The notes beneath the pieces were generated by a model. The model ran no database searches, had not been told where the DNA came from, and saw only the letters and a program-made list of their open reading frames with translations. A stretch of 64,000 nt of DNA from Phylloscopus collybita. Lineage: Eukaryota; Chordata; Aves; Passeriformes; Phylloscopidae. Of the stretch, positions 12,959 through 25,900 are shown piece after piece. The stretch is taken from positions 9,158,501 through 9,222,500 of the forward strand of contig JAJNNQ010000009.1 of NCBI GenBank assembly GCA_027886175.1. The letters are read 5' to 3'. Position numbers and translations under genes: made by a program. How positions within the stretch are numbered: position 1 is the stretch's first letter; the number at the start of each line of letters is the position of its first letter.

Positions 12959-15900
12959 GTGCTGTATGTACAAGACACTAATTAATAAACATACTTCCTG
13001 TCCTCCTTCCTGGACTTGCATTTCTTTTTCTTTAAAAGTTCACTAGTGTGTATTAGTTACTGAAAAACACTTTCAGGTCATTTATGCTGTGGCAAGGTTA
13101 AGAAATACTGTAATTGCTAGGACTGACCAAAAACAATCTGACCATTTTTCTAATGGGCTCATTCTTGTAATTTCTTCTGGTTTAAGCAACCTTGAAATCA
13201 TGTGTGTGGTATAGAACCGCCCCTATGATTTTTTTCTAATCATCTAAACTGGAAGTGAAAACTATATTCTTTTAAAAAATAGTTATAGGCTAGTACCAGT
13301 AAACATAGATTTGGAATAATTGCATCATCATGCATTTTTAGTCCCATTTGGTTTTAGTTCTGGTTTGGAACAAACTCTGCAGTGTGATGTAATTGCCTTA
13401 TTCTGATTATTTTTACCTTGGTGTATTCTGTTGCTGGCTTGTGTATGTAGTTTTTATGTGCTGCCATTTGAAAAACTTAAAACTCCTGAGAGCTGGTCTT
13501 GGAAACCCTTCTGGATTTATCATTGTTTTTTTATTTGTGCATGGCAATTACAGCAGGCCATTAGGGGCCTATAATTCCTATTGAGCATAGAATGGACTTC
13601 TCATCATTTAATATGGAATGTGATTTTGCTCCTCAGTCAAGCTAAAATCAGTTTACTGTTGTGATTACAGTTTCTGGGCTCCACCCTGCCTTTCACCACC
13701 TGCCACTTACCAGTAATTCCTTTAGCAAAGATAATACAGCCAAAACTGTCAAATAAATTGGCCCCTTTTTGAGAGCCTTTTTCTGATTATTATTCCTTCA
13801 GATGTCAGATTTCCAAGGGTGATCTCTCACTGGAGGAGTATGCTTTTCTTTGGGACTTGCGTCACTCACTCCTTTTGAGTCTCCATCTAAGAAATAATGA
13901 TTGCTTACTGAAAATATGTAGGTTTTCTGTTATTCAATTCCATTTTTTTTGTGACCCCATCATCACATTTCTAGGAAGGAGAAAATAAGATTTTTTAATC
14001 CAGAAAATCAGCCAAGGATTGACAACAGGGAAACTTGTTTGTGCTGTACATACAAGTTTATTTGTTGTCTTCTTGGAAAGATAACTTTTCAATACTTTCT
14101 TGCAATACAGTCTATGGCAATATTTCTGCTCTTTCCTTAAGCAGCAAAAGTACTAACAGAGGAAAGTATGCTTTTAAGATATGTGTATTTCTTGCTCTCT
14201 GGGAACAGTGTTTCCCTTCCTTCCTTTTGGATGTTTGACATCAATGCGTATATGAAGTGAAATTCAAAATTTTCTTCCTTCACACTTTGATATTTACAAT
14301 GCTATTGAGTCCCACAAAAGAAAATACAATCCTAATTTAGTCCTGCTCGAAACAACGTCTAAGTGTTCACGTCTGGCATTTTTTAACAGCTGCTAACAAT
14401 TTCATTCCGTTGTTGCACTGAAATTGTGAATTAGCGTTGATGGCTGCTTGCTCGAAGTGTCATACGCTTGTGAGCTTTCCAAGGCATGAGGAGTGAGCCC
14501 TGCCATGCTCTGTGCTCCTTGGTGATGCCCTGCTCCACCTCTGAACCTCAGTGCTGGCCACCAGGGCACGGTGAATGTGAATGTCTTGCTAAGGCAGTGT
14601 TTTGGCATGTTTTCAAGTATTGCCTCACTGGTATCAGGTTCATCTTCCCATCTTCTTATCTGTCCTAACCAAAGCTTTGTTTTTTAAATCCTCTGCTGGG
14701 GTACTTAAATTGCTTCCAGTACCTTTGGTGGGTTGGTCATTGTAGGTCACCAGGGACTGCAATGCAGATTTCCTCCAAAGACATAGAGAAAAGCCACACG
14801 TTTATGGTACAATCAGGAGAGATTTGGGCAGATGCCAGATCCCAGAAGTCTCTCCAGTAGCAGCTTCCTATCTCTTGTCCTCTTGCTTCCCTGTCTCCTT
14901 CTCTGGTAACTCCCTCTGTTTTCATTTCTCATTGTGCAATCCATCTGTTTATATTAGATTATAAGATCCTGAGAACAAGGATCTGATAATTTTTAATAAC
15001 TGAACACAGTTGTGTACACTTTGCATATCAAACATATCTGATGCTTTCATCCTCTTTTCCCTCCCTAGAAGTGAAGGTTCTCAGCAAAGAAATGACTGTA
15101 TGCCACTGTGACTGTGGCATGTGGTATTCTTTGGTGAAGAGGTGAAGGGAGAGCTCCCTTTTAGCTTATTTACAGTCCCTTGCCTTAAAAAAATCAGGAA
15201 GCATGCCATTGCAAAGAAATATTAGTGCAGTAATATATGCAATTACTAAGAGTAACTGCAATTACTAACAATAAATATGGCTGTAGAACTACATGAAAAA
15301 TATAAATTTCTTGTACTGCATACTGATTAGGTTTTACAATGATTGCCTAGATTGTATGGTAATGATAGCTTTTGAAAGCATATATCCCATCAAGTAACTA
15401 TTAAAATATTCATATATTCTGTAACTAAAATGAACAATATTAATGCATTTTATATTCAAAGCATACTTTAAAGATGGAGACCACACAGAATGGAATATAC
15501 ATCTTATCTCTAAACTGTATAATTTGAGAAAAAAATAAAAGCTGATTATTTGGGTGTTATTTTTTTTTTATATGGCCTTTTTATTTCTCCTAGAGTCTCA
15601 TGATCACTTACTGCTTTGCAAATCTGGACCTATGCCTTTGTGCTTCAGAAAGCTGTATGCTGTATATATGTTGTTTCATAATTTGAAGAACTCTGGAAGT
15701 AATAAGGTTGTTGTGAAATATTTGGATTTCTGACAGACTACTAGAGGGCTTAGACAGCTACAAATGTGATGGCAAAAAAAATTACCGCTGTAGCCATGGG
15801 ATGTTTTTCATAAGCTACATTGTGAACTGACACAGACAGTTTTCCTGTCATTTTAAATACCCTCTTTCTGCCAATATATTGTGAAAATCTTTGGAAAACA

Positions 15901-16061
15901 TAATTCCTGAAAATGTGGGCAGTTTATGTAATGGCAGTGCTACTGCTCAGTTGAATAAAAAAATATCATCACCAAGAAAAACTTGGGCGGGATGGAATTA
16001 TATGTACAAATGAATAGTGTCTTTGAGAAAATTAAGGGCTAAGGGTTTGAGCACATTTATA

Positions 16062-16120
16062 TGAAGAATACTTTTTCATATGTATGAATACTTCACATAT
16101 ATATGAAAAATACTTCTTCA
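16062..16120. repeat. Imperfect AT-rich inverted repeat
   Basis: Arms at 16062-16081 and 16101-16120 pair at 17 of 20 positions around a 19-base spacer. The spacer itself holds a partial further copy (TATGAATACTTCACAT). It looks like locally shuffled AT-rich DNA. Confidence 0.6.
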
Positions 16121-17076
16121 GGGATTTCCTTGTTAAGATGTTTTCATGCCCCGTTATTGCTGACTGACACATCTTCTGTGCTTGCTACTATTATTTTTTT
16201 TGGCTTTGCCAAAGCAGTCAGAGTGTAGGTACAGTCTCCAAATACATGGGAAAATCTGCTTTTCTGGGAGACAAGAATAGGCCAAGAGTGCCTTGCAGGA
16301 GTGTAGCTGACATCTGCAGGCTTCCCTGCACTCTGCTGTTGTGAAATGTAGAATAAAGCAAATGCATCTCAAGTAAGGGTTGTTTAAACATCCAGACACA
16401 TTCTCAGAAATGAAAGAAAGGATTCCAGGTACACTTGGGTAAACAATGGTATCAGAAAGGTTTTAGGAGTAGGGAAGAGCTGTTAAGGAAATAAGCAGCA
16501 AAGAATGTACCTTTTAGAGGTCTGAAGGGGCTTAGCAGCAGTTGCCCAGTTAAGTCTTGAAAAGACTATAAAACAAATGTGATTAAGTAGAGAAAAAATT
16601 TAAGTGGAGGCATTTCAGAATGAGGATACAAAACTATAAATAGTACATTGCCTTAAGCAAAAGGACCAGACAATCTCAGAATTATGAGACAACTGAAGCA
16701 TGTAAATGTGGTTCAATACCATGGGTTTCCTCATAAAGCTGCTGAAGAGATATCATATGATTCGGCTGTAACAAAGGTGTTTGTGTGTATGGTCTGAGCT
16801 AGTCCAGTTCTTAGGAAGGTGCAAGATTTTAGGGATAACTTCAAAGGAGAAAAGGAGAACTGTGCTTATGAAGTTAATTGATTAAAAAAAAAAAAATGAG
16901 AAGCACTGGGAATAGAGAGAAGGAATGTAATTTTTTCCAGAGCAAGTCAGAAAGCTTTGAGATCTGGAATAATAGAATAGGATGAAATGTGAAATGAATG
17001 CATCACATGAAATGTGGGGAGTGATAAGAAAATTGTGAGAGATTGGTTGGAGATCATAAAAAAGAAAAATCACTGG

Positions 17077-17116
17077 AAAAAAAAAAAAAAGAAAAAAAAA
17101 AAAAAGAAAAAAAAAA
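17077..17116. repeat. A-rich tract
   Basis: Forty bases of A are broken only by two G. The tract lies about 500 bases before the first coding exon. It might be the tail of an old retroposed copy on the + strand, but the preceding sequence is not a recognisable element. Confidence 0.85.
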
Positions 17117-17616
17117 GGAATACCTGGTCTTTCTTACCACAGCAAACAGAAGAAAAAAGATGGAGGAAAGATTCATTAAAATACCAGTGGTATCTAGAAA
17201 TTTTACCAAGTCTTAAATCTGTTCTGCAGTTGGAAATTTTGCAGTTTGTTAATGGGAGGGGAACCAGTGTGGCAATGGAAGAAAAGAGGGGAACCAGAGT
17301 GTCAGGGGCCACCATTCCTGCATGTAACTTGTCTGATGATGGCTTCATCATGTGGCATGTGAAAAGATAGATTTTTCAGTTTGTAAATAAATGCTATAAA
17401 TGCCTGCAGTGCTCAGTAATGGATGATTCTGTTGGTTCTATTAATGTTTAATAATGTTAAAGTCTTATTTCATCAGGCAGGACCATACATTTTTAAGAAA
17501 TACTAGAAAATAAATACGAATGTGCGTAAATGAGAATTAACTCTTACCTTTTTTTTTCCAATGGGACTTTTCAGAAAAAGTAATTCTATTTTTTTTTTTT
17601 TTCTTTTGTCTTTCAG

Positions 17617-17745
17617 CCATGGAAGAGTTAATAGTTGAGCTGCGCCTGTTTCTTGAACTTCTGGACCATGAATATCTAACTTCCACTGTCAGGGAGAAGA
17701 AGGCAGTAATAACTAACATTCTCCTGAGGATACAGTCATCAAAAG
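17617..17745 (+). CDS. AFAP1: AFAP1 coding exon 1 (start codon, residues 1-42 and first base of codon 43)
   Basis: The exon opens after a strong acceptor (long T/C tract ending TTTCAG at 17611-17616). Two untranslated bases precede the ATG at 17619, and the +4 base is G, which suits initiation. It encodes the AFAP1 N-terminus beginning [20 protein letters not shown], a leucine-rich amphipathic stretch followed by a basic segment. The donor is AAAAG|GTCAGT at 17746, leaving one base of codon 43. An open frame runs on into the intron for about 20 codons, but that tail does not resemble AFAP1. The acceptor so close to the ATG means that at least one 5' untranslated exon lies upstream. The start is chosen because it matches the known AFAP1 N-terminus exactly. 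Confidence 0.96.
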
Positions 17746-20700
17746 GTCAGTGCTGGGGTGTGTTTTCTCGCTTGCAGAATGCACAGAATAAGTCTGTGCT
17801 CAGTGATAAATAACTTTAAGAGCTGAAGACAAGCCCTAAATTGAAGCAAGACACAAAGACAGGGTGAAGCCAAAGTGTAACTTTCCTGAATGCTTTCCTT
17901 TGTGTCCCGCAGTAAAATACAGCAAAAGGCACACTTAGAAGTATGTTGGGTGCACCTGGGTGAACCCAGCCACAGAATTATTTCCTGGGTAGAATGTTTT
18001 CACTTCTGCTGGTGGAGTGGCTACTTCATTTAATTTGTGCCAGTAATGCTCTTTGTGAGTTTTGATGTCAGGGAGTGCTGGGCGCAGCACTGTTTCATCT
18101 GTGTCAAATGACCCAAATCCATCAAAAGGCAATGTTGGCAGTCATATTAAATGACTAAATGACTAAATTATCATCTGTGTCAAATGATCAAAATGCATCA
18201 TTACTGAGGTGGAGTCTGGTACATAACTGATACAGGAGTGCCAAGCCAGAGATAGGAAATGGTTGTCAGAATGTTTGGATTGCATTTTGCAGTTAGACTT
18301 ACTTTCTTGTTTTCTTCCTATCTAAAACCATTTTCATTGCACAATTGCTTGTCTCCATCAAGATTATGGAACTGAGTGCAACATGAGTGATTTACTGTGT
18401 AGAGGAACCTTTCCACAGAGATTTAGTGAAGAACATTCCTCACTAGTTTTTCTAACAGTACCTTTATATTTTTTACCACATATTCCTGTATGCAGTGACA
18501 TCTGGGCTCTAAGACCTCTGTCTCCACTACATTTGACAGAACTACTGCCAGTGTAAACGCCCAGTTTAGATTTTTGAAAAATACCAGAGTTTGTTGAAGA
18601 AAAATGCCATGTTATGAGCAGCTGTATTTCTCCTGATTTTTTTCTTCTCTAGTGCTAAAAAATATGATCTTGTTTGATGCAGTGTTGCCCCCATTTATTA
18701 AAGAAATAGTTTTTGCCATGGGATTTAAGTCCAGGGAGATCTTTAAAGTAATGGTTTTCCTCTTTTCCATTTTGACATTCTTAAAGACCCAGCACTATTT
18801 CTACTTCACCCTGAGAGAACAAGGCAGATAACAATTTCTCATATTGTGGAAGGAGTCTCCATACTCCAAAAGCTCATCAAAATACACCAAACTCCCCAAA
18901 AATATGTAGGTGTGAACCTGCATTTGATATGTTTAGAAACAGATGTATTTTACTGGGGTTCAAAATAACTTCAGCAATGCTGAGCTGACGCTGCATGTTC
19001 TTCTTGCAATCTTTACATCTAGATTTATTAAGAAAAAACATTTGACTTTTTTAGAAGTCGGGTGTCATTCTGTTGCCAACTTTGAAAACATGGGGAAAGG
19101 TTGTCACATTCTTTCTTTTGGGACTGTGGATGGTGTTCCAGGATGAAAACCCCTCCATTTCACAGTGCTGAGTATATTTCTGGACTCTAGAGCTCAATTA
19201 TTTATGCTGTTAAATTATGGAGTGATCTTGCATTGATTGGGCCTGAGGTGACTTGTCTCCTTCATCAGTTCCTAGGCAGGAAGTAGGAGTTAGCTCACAC
19301 AAAATTCTGCTCCCTATAGACAGGTCAAAATCACTTTGAGGGTGAGAGGTCTTAACTGTGTGAATATCAGTTTCTGTGTGCCAGGAACTGTGCCAGTTCA
19401 GTCTATGTCTCTACATGTGGTGACAGATAAGAAGACCTCAGAACCATAGCTTTCCACTATTCAGCCCCTACCATTTAGGTTTTAAAGCCTATTGCAGGCT
19501 CTGTAACAAGATCCATTTCATCCAATTACAGGAGCCATCCATCACCAAGATCCCAAGGAGATCCATGTATTAAGTGGTAGGGCTTTGCTCAGTGCAGTTG
19601 TTACTGGAACATTTTACTCACCTCTAGTGCCTTCATTCAAGGAGATCAAATGTAGACATTTCAACGAAAAGTTGTAAAAGAAATATGCCTTCAAAACATC
19701 CAAAATGAGGTGTCATCATTAATCTTTATGTAGAAAAGGAATGACTGAGAACAAGCTCCTAGACTTACACAACAGTAAGTGCAATGGCTGAATGTTTGTT
19801 TCAAAGTGGAAATAAAGCACATGTTTTGAGCATTGAAGCTATGAACTAATGGAAGAACTTAGCACGTCCTGCATGCCATTGCTGGCATCTTATCAAGATG
19901 GAATATTTTGCTAAAAGATATGCTCTAGTTCAAACTATTATTAAGGAAACCCCATAGTTCAGTTAAGTAAGAGATCATAGGACTATGCTTTATATGTCTA
20001 TAAACTCTAGTTTATGTAATTGAATAGAATTTAAGCCAGCATGGCCTCTAAAAAAGCATCCAGTTTCTTTGCCCAGGCTACTCCTGTATTGCCTCTTCCT
20101 TTTTGCTAGCACAAACATTATTTGCTTTCTTTTTGGTGGTTTAGTCTTAACCAGTGTCACTTCCCTGGTCTGGTTCAACCTAAGGCCACACACATGCTTA
20201 TGCTGGCTCAAAGGAGAGGTTGGTGCAGGGACAGGAACAAGGCAGGGAAGGAGCTCCCTCCTTGGGAGCTTTGCCATCACATCCTGGCCTTGAGCGTGTG
20301 TGAAACTACCCAGGGAGTCATGTACTTTACTGGAGCCGACCCTGCTGCTTTTTTTATCACTTATAACATTCAGTACTCCCATCCCTTTGAAACTATTCAT
20401 CTCTTCATTAAAATTAAAAGCAATAAAAGATACATAAACCCACAGTACTCTGTAACTAAGATGAACTATCATTTGGAGTCTGTTTTTCAAATTGTTGTTT
20501 TACTCCACCCACACAACTCCAGGAGAGCTCTTGGGTTGCTGGCACAGTTTAAGAGGCTTGAGGACTATGCTGAGTTCAAGCTCTTTAGTTGCATTTGCAA
20601 AAATCAACAGGGTCAATCCAAGAGGATTTTTTGATCGCTGGAGAAAACCATGTAAGATAAATGGGGACTGGTAATGATGGATCTGGGGAACTGGGAACTG

Positions 20701-22870
20701 GCTGGCTTTGTTACAATGTCTGGAAATGAACAATTATATTTTTTCTTTGTAAAGGTGTGGAAATTGTTGTGATGGGCTGATTTGGTTTCATTAAAACACT
20801 TCAAACTGAGTGAGTTCTTACTTGGGGAATTCTTTAGAAATCTTTTGCCTTGTTTTGTTCAATCTCCCCCAGATGCCCACTGTTTTCTTCATCTAATATC
20901 TATCAAGCAGGGAGAACTGGGCCAGGCAGATGTGTTCTTCAGGTTGCAGCTGCTTGGCCTCTGCTCTGCATCCAAACCCGTGGTTACTCTGAATAGCTGG
21001 CAGAACTATAAACCTTATTTTTCTTCCTGTGCCTTGGCATGCCCAGTGGACTGTAGGTCTGAAGAAAACACTTGGCATTTCATGCTAAAGCTCAGACTTT
21101 CTTCTAAAAAACAAAGACACAAAGGGTTTATTTTGGAGCAAGAAGTGTTGCTAGATTTAGTCATTTAATATGACTGTCAACATTGCCTGTTTTCCTTAAT
21201 GGGACCTGATGCCCTAAACTTGTAGTACTCCTTTTGCAGTGTAAGTTGGAAGAAGAAATAAAATGTTGGAGCAGTTTCTTATTTAAACACATATAGATGA
21301 AAACTGGGGAAAAATAGTTTTACAGAGTCAATAGTATTCACTTGGAATAGTTCGGGTTTTTTTCAGTAAAAATCCCTTCATATATGACTTCAGCTTGTTA
21401 TGGAAGGCATGGGATACTTGCATATGGATGGCAGTCATAATATGGACTCATCACTCATTCTATGTAAAGAGCAATGTGTGAAAGTTAAACTGGAAAAAAA
21501 AAAGAATGCTTACCAAGACTAATCACTCTTAGGATTTGTAGAAAGAAAGAAGAAACTGTAGTCTTTAGAGACAGTTTAATATATCCAGTGTTGTTTTTCA
21601 ACCCATGACTTCACAGCCAGTGGGACTGGGATATTATGACAAGAAACGTTTCATCATTGATTACATTTTTGAGAATTATATGATCTTGACCAAAAGTCAT
21701 CCACTTGACTATGTAAATATATATTTTAAAAATGCAACTAAATACTAGGAACTAAATTCATTCTAGGGTTAAGCAGGGTACAATCCATGGACTGAATTTT
21801 TGCCAGAACACTGAGGAGATGCACCCTAATCTTCTTTTGATATGTAGAAGAATAAACCATATCCTGTTTCTGTGAAGGGAATTCAACCGTGATTTAAATT
21901 ATTGTGCCAAAAACACAGAGTGAGTTAGTCATTCTGCTTTTTTCCTGTGAGGGAGATGCAACAATGACACAAAAGAACCCTCAAAACAGCTTTTACATTC
22001 ATTCTTTTTCCCTTTCAAATTCACCTGGAAAACCACGAGGTTATTAAAATAAAAAATTAGTAAGAAGGAAATGGTGGGAAAATATGCTCAGTGTGCATTT
22101 CTGTTAATGGTGAATTGGTTACAGCAGTGTCCCTCAGCAGTGTCACAGGATCCTGCATCCCCTGGGACTTAGACTCACACCACAGCTCCATGATCAGAGG
22201 TGGTGGTGGCAGCAGAGAGCCCAGGGAACATGGGCACTGTGGGCTTGGCCAAAGAGCTGTCACCATCACTTCCAGGAAAAGCAGGCAGGTGGGGGCTCTG
22301 CCCTCTTCTCCATTCTTTTGGAATGAAAGGTGGTTTGGGGCTCGTTTCTGCGTGATGGCTTTGCCCATCCAAAATGTGCCATGGGAACAACTGTTGTTCC
22401 TCTCCACTGAAAAAAGGCAGCCAGTCACATACGGGCCACAGGCTGTGTTTTATTCATTGTATGGTGCCACTGGGATGTTTTCAAATGTGGTATATTCCCC
22501 CAATGAATGTACTTAACTGGCAGGCACCTGGCAGCGTGTTTGAATGTTGTTTAAGTCTTTGAGTTTGAGATGGATGGGCAGTTCAGAACGATTTCCTGTA
22601 ATTTTTTTCAATGTCTGGTATTTGTTGATCCAAACAGCATATATGTCATTATCATATAGAGCAAGTATGTGTTTGTTCTGGTTGATTAAATTCCTGAATT
22701 CCCAGCATTCTTCCAGTCCTGCCTCAGTAACTGCCCTTGGGAGGTGGTCTGTGACCAGAACTGCACGCCAGATTTCAGTGTGTGACAGTCAGACATGGGA
22801 TCCACATGTGGAAAAAATATCCCATTTGCATCTACCAAGGTATTAAGTGATGTTTGTTGCTCTTCCACAG
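17746..22870 (+). other. AFAP1: AFAP1 intron 1 (about 5.1 kb)
   Basis: It begins GTCAGT and ends TTCCACAG. It contains a diverged 30-bp direct duplication near 18.1-18.2 kb. No second exon, RNA gene or recognisable transposable element was found. The open frames at 19990-20634 and 22057-22562 lie on both strands and have no family resemblance. Confidence 0.9.
18095..18200. repeat. Imperfect 30-bp direct duplication
   Basis: A 30-bp word at 18095-18124 returns at 18171-18200 with 27 of 30 identical bases. The bases between include a small tandem of AAATGACT at about 18150-18167. This is a local duplication of modest age with no evident role. Confidence 0.75.
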
Positions 22871-22968
22871 GTTTAGAAATAAAAGAACATGTCCAGAAGC
22901 AAGAAGTTGCCAACAGTTTGCCGGCGCCTCCTCAAATGCCTCTGCCAGAAATACCTCAGCAGTGGCTG
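22871..22968 (+). CDS. AFAP1: AFAP1 coding exon 2 (residues 43-75, SH3-binding motif)
   Basis: The acceptor TTCCACAG precedes 22871, and two bases complete Gly43. The donor CTG|GTGAGT at 22969 leaves phase 0. The exon encodes the proline-rich segment [13 protein letters not shown] (residues 62-74). In AFAP-110 this motif binds the SH3 domain of Src-family kinases, and Pro71 is the residue reported as critical. Pro71 is present here at the same number. The exon is 98 nt, so skipping it alone would shift the frame. The upstream residues ([12 protein letters not shown]) differ slightly from the human form I remember, as expected for a bird. Confidence 0.95.
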
Positions 22969-25900
22969 GTGAGTGTTATATTTAATTATATAAATGTATA
23001 CAAGAGAGAATGTATTTATGGTAAGTTCTAACAGAAATGGTTGCAAAGGAAAAGAGCCTGCAGGTCCAGGGAAATAATTATTCCTCTCACCTCTGCTTTG
23101 GTTGAGGAAATTTGGTTCAGCCTGCAGAAAAGATATCAAAAAATTCCCTGTGGTGCAATAAGCCTGGGAATAGGTCACCTGCCAGGGCTGTGGAATGGCA
23201 ATCCTTTGAGATTTTCAAATTTCAGACAAAAGTCTGAGCAACATAGCCTTCATTTCAAAGGTTGACCTGTGCTATGTTGGAGGTTGGCCTGACCAAGCCC
23301 ACAGGTCCCAGACAGTTTCTTACACTTTTATTGGTAACATTTCCTGGAGCAAACCTAACGAGAAAACTCCTTTCAGTAGCTGTAAAATGAAGGTGTAGAG
23401 TTTTAAAATGAAGGAAGAATACTTCCTTTGTTTTGAATAAAGTGTTTAGTGCCTTTCCTGTCTGGTCTCTGGGTAGGAAATTCCCTTCAGATCAAGCAGA
23501 TGCACTTATTCTTAGAGGTGTTTTTAGCAAAGATTGAGATCTGTAATTCAATCCTCCAATTGGGAGCAGCTGTCTTGTTATAGAAAAAAACAGTAAACAA
23601 GTTTCAATGCTTCTCTCTTTCTGGCATTACAGTAGGTTATGATGAAGAAAATATTTTCAATATTTTTTTAAAGAATCGTAAGCATATCGTGGTTTAGCAT
23701 GTTGAAGGTTGAACTGATACTGATAAAGTATCCACCTCTTCATTCTTGTGTGGAAAATTTTGTGCACAATGATAAGGACCATCCATGGAGACCCACATTC
23801 ATTGAATCAGGAAGCACAGATGCAGCTTACAGGGCCAGAGTAACTGGATGGCTGATGTTTTGCCTCATTTTAGTGTGTCGTTTTGTTATCACATTTATGC
23901 CTGGTCCTGAGTGATATATAAGCCAGTAACTTGTTATAAACATAAGAACTAATCTATCAAATCTATCTCCTGACCAGCTTTTTGTAAAATGTTATGGACA
24001 GCAGAAAAAAAGTTAAAAAACACTACTAACATGTATGGAATACCTTAATCTTACTTTCTTTCTAAGCAATGCCGGCTTTAGGTTTGTGACTGTAAATTAA
24101 TTATGCATATATTTAATGGATGCAAAAGAAGCCTTATTAATATGCAGTGAAACTCAAAGAATCCATTTCACGGTTAATAGTGCCAGAAACTGATTATTTT
24201 TATTTAATTCAAAATGCATACAGCATAAATTACAAGGAAAAGGGTTCAGAAGAGGCAGGAAAATTATGCAAAATGCACATGCCTTTGAAATGCAGACTTC
24301 AGGTACCACCTTCATAAACTGAAACCAACTGAGATCCTCATTCTTTTATATTTGTGTGGGTTTAGTTTGGCTCTGAAGATTCATGTTGTTTTTCTTAAGA
24401 CGACCCATCTCCTTTTCCTTTCTCATACACTAATGTGTAAATTCCCCTAAAGTTGGTACAGCTGCAGCAAGTGAAATGGTGTGAAGTATGAATTAGGTCC
24501 AGGAGGTCAGCAGTGGTTTTTGCAGTAGTTCATTTTGGATTTTTTAATAACAAAAATATTTCTCAGAGATACTGTGGGAATTACCATGGAAGTTGACACT
24601 TAGAGCTGGCTGGTCTGCAGTGTGGTCTTCCCATGTTGAGTCTGGCAAAGTGGAGTTTGAACATGGCCTTCCCTTGTGATCTGCCGGTAACACTGTGGAT
24701 GTTTTCACCTCAGTGAATTCATCAAGTTTTTCCATAGTGTTAGAAGCTGATTTTTGCCAGTGTTTCTGCAATTCTGTTTCTGCTGTCAGGCAGTGGTGGA
24801 TTTCACCTCCCTTTCTGGTGCCAGTGCCACTCTCTGACAAGCCAGAAGATGTCCCAAGCCTCTCATTGTCTTGCAATATCCAAATAGGAGTTGTGAGTGG
24901 TGACTTTACTACAGTAGTGTGTTGTAATTCGTGACAAAGGTGACAGACTGCTGCTGTCCTGCAAAAGACCAGGAGGAATCAGAAGGGAAAGACAAAACCA
25001 TCAGCTTTTTGTCCTTTGAGCACTATGGTAAGCTCAGACCCCAGTTTGACTTTGAATTCTTCTCCTGAAGTCACATTGATGTAATGGAATTGATCATTAG
25101 CTGTTTCTTGGAAACCTTTCGCTATTAGATGTCTCTTAAATCCTTATTACTATTGATATGTTCAGAGACTGTCATATTATCTTTCTTCTCTTATACACAG
25201 TCCATTAGTGACAGTGGCCAAGTTGTAATTCTCCCATCCATTACTGCTCTTGCATGGTGATTTTCAAACCACCCTGAATCAATGGAGTCCTAAAAATTTG
25301 TAGCAGATGCCAATCTCTAGGAAAACTGTCCATAATTGCAGTGATATAAGCACTGAGCTACCTTTCCTAGCCACTTTTCATAGACTGTGTGTTCATAGCT
25401 GAGTGGAAAAGTTTCCCTGGGCCCACCAGAGGCTTGAATATGCTGCTGCTGGTTGCCCTTCTTCACAAGGCAAGTTGGAAGTCATTCTGTATGGCACTTT
25501 TTGACAGCTATTCAGGACAGAAAATGTTTTCCACTTGCTAAGTAACATCTAGCGATGGTCTCAGCCTCCAATGAAAACACATTGTGCTGATGGAACATAG
25601 GGATTTACTGGAAGTGGGAATCAATAACTTCAAATAAACTATACAGTGTTTTAAAATCTCTGGGTTTAGCCCATCAGTTATTGAATGTGATGAAAATTAA
25701 AGGTTCATTTACACCACTGTTTCTCTTTATGTCACTCAAGGATTTCTGCATTCAAAAATGTTTAGTCTGAATTGGTGTTTAAGTTTCTACTTATGTAAAG
25801 ATGTGTGGGTGGGAAGGAATTCAATACTCCTTAAAGTGGTGCCAGGAGCCAGAATTATGTGTGGGCAGGTGCTGTGCAAGGTTTCCTTTGTAAATCTGTA

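Larger units (their letters stand above)
1..17616. other. Sequence upstream of the first coding exon, probably 5' intron
   Basis: No coding exon is recognisable in these 17.6 kb. The open frames are short, lack familiar domains and overlap on both strands. Because the AFAP1 start codon follows directly on a splice acceptor, this stretch is most likely the intron after a non-coding first exon lying before position 1. A small untranslated exon inside it cannot be excluded. It holds a T25 tract near 2.4 kb, an (ATC)7 run near 3.35 kb, a GC-rich block near 3.1-3.3 kb, a CpG-rich patch near 6.4 kb, a T-rich block near 10.9-11.0 kb, two short hairpins near 12.9 and 16.1 kb and an A-rich tract near 17.1 kb. 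I see nothing else of note. Confidence 0.6.

Noticed and set aside
17746..17813. Extension of the exon 1 reading frame past the donor
   Set aside because: The translated extension does not match AFAP1, whereas the spliced product joins exactly to exon 2.
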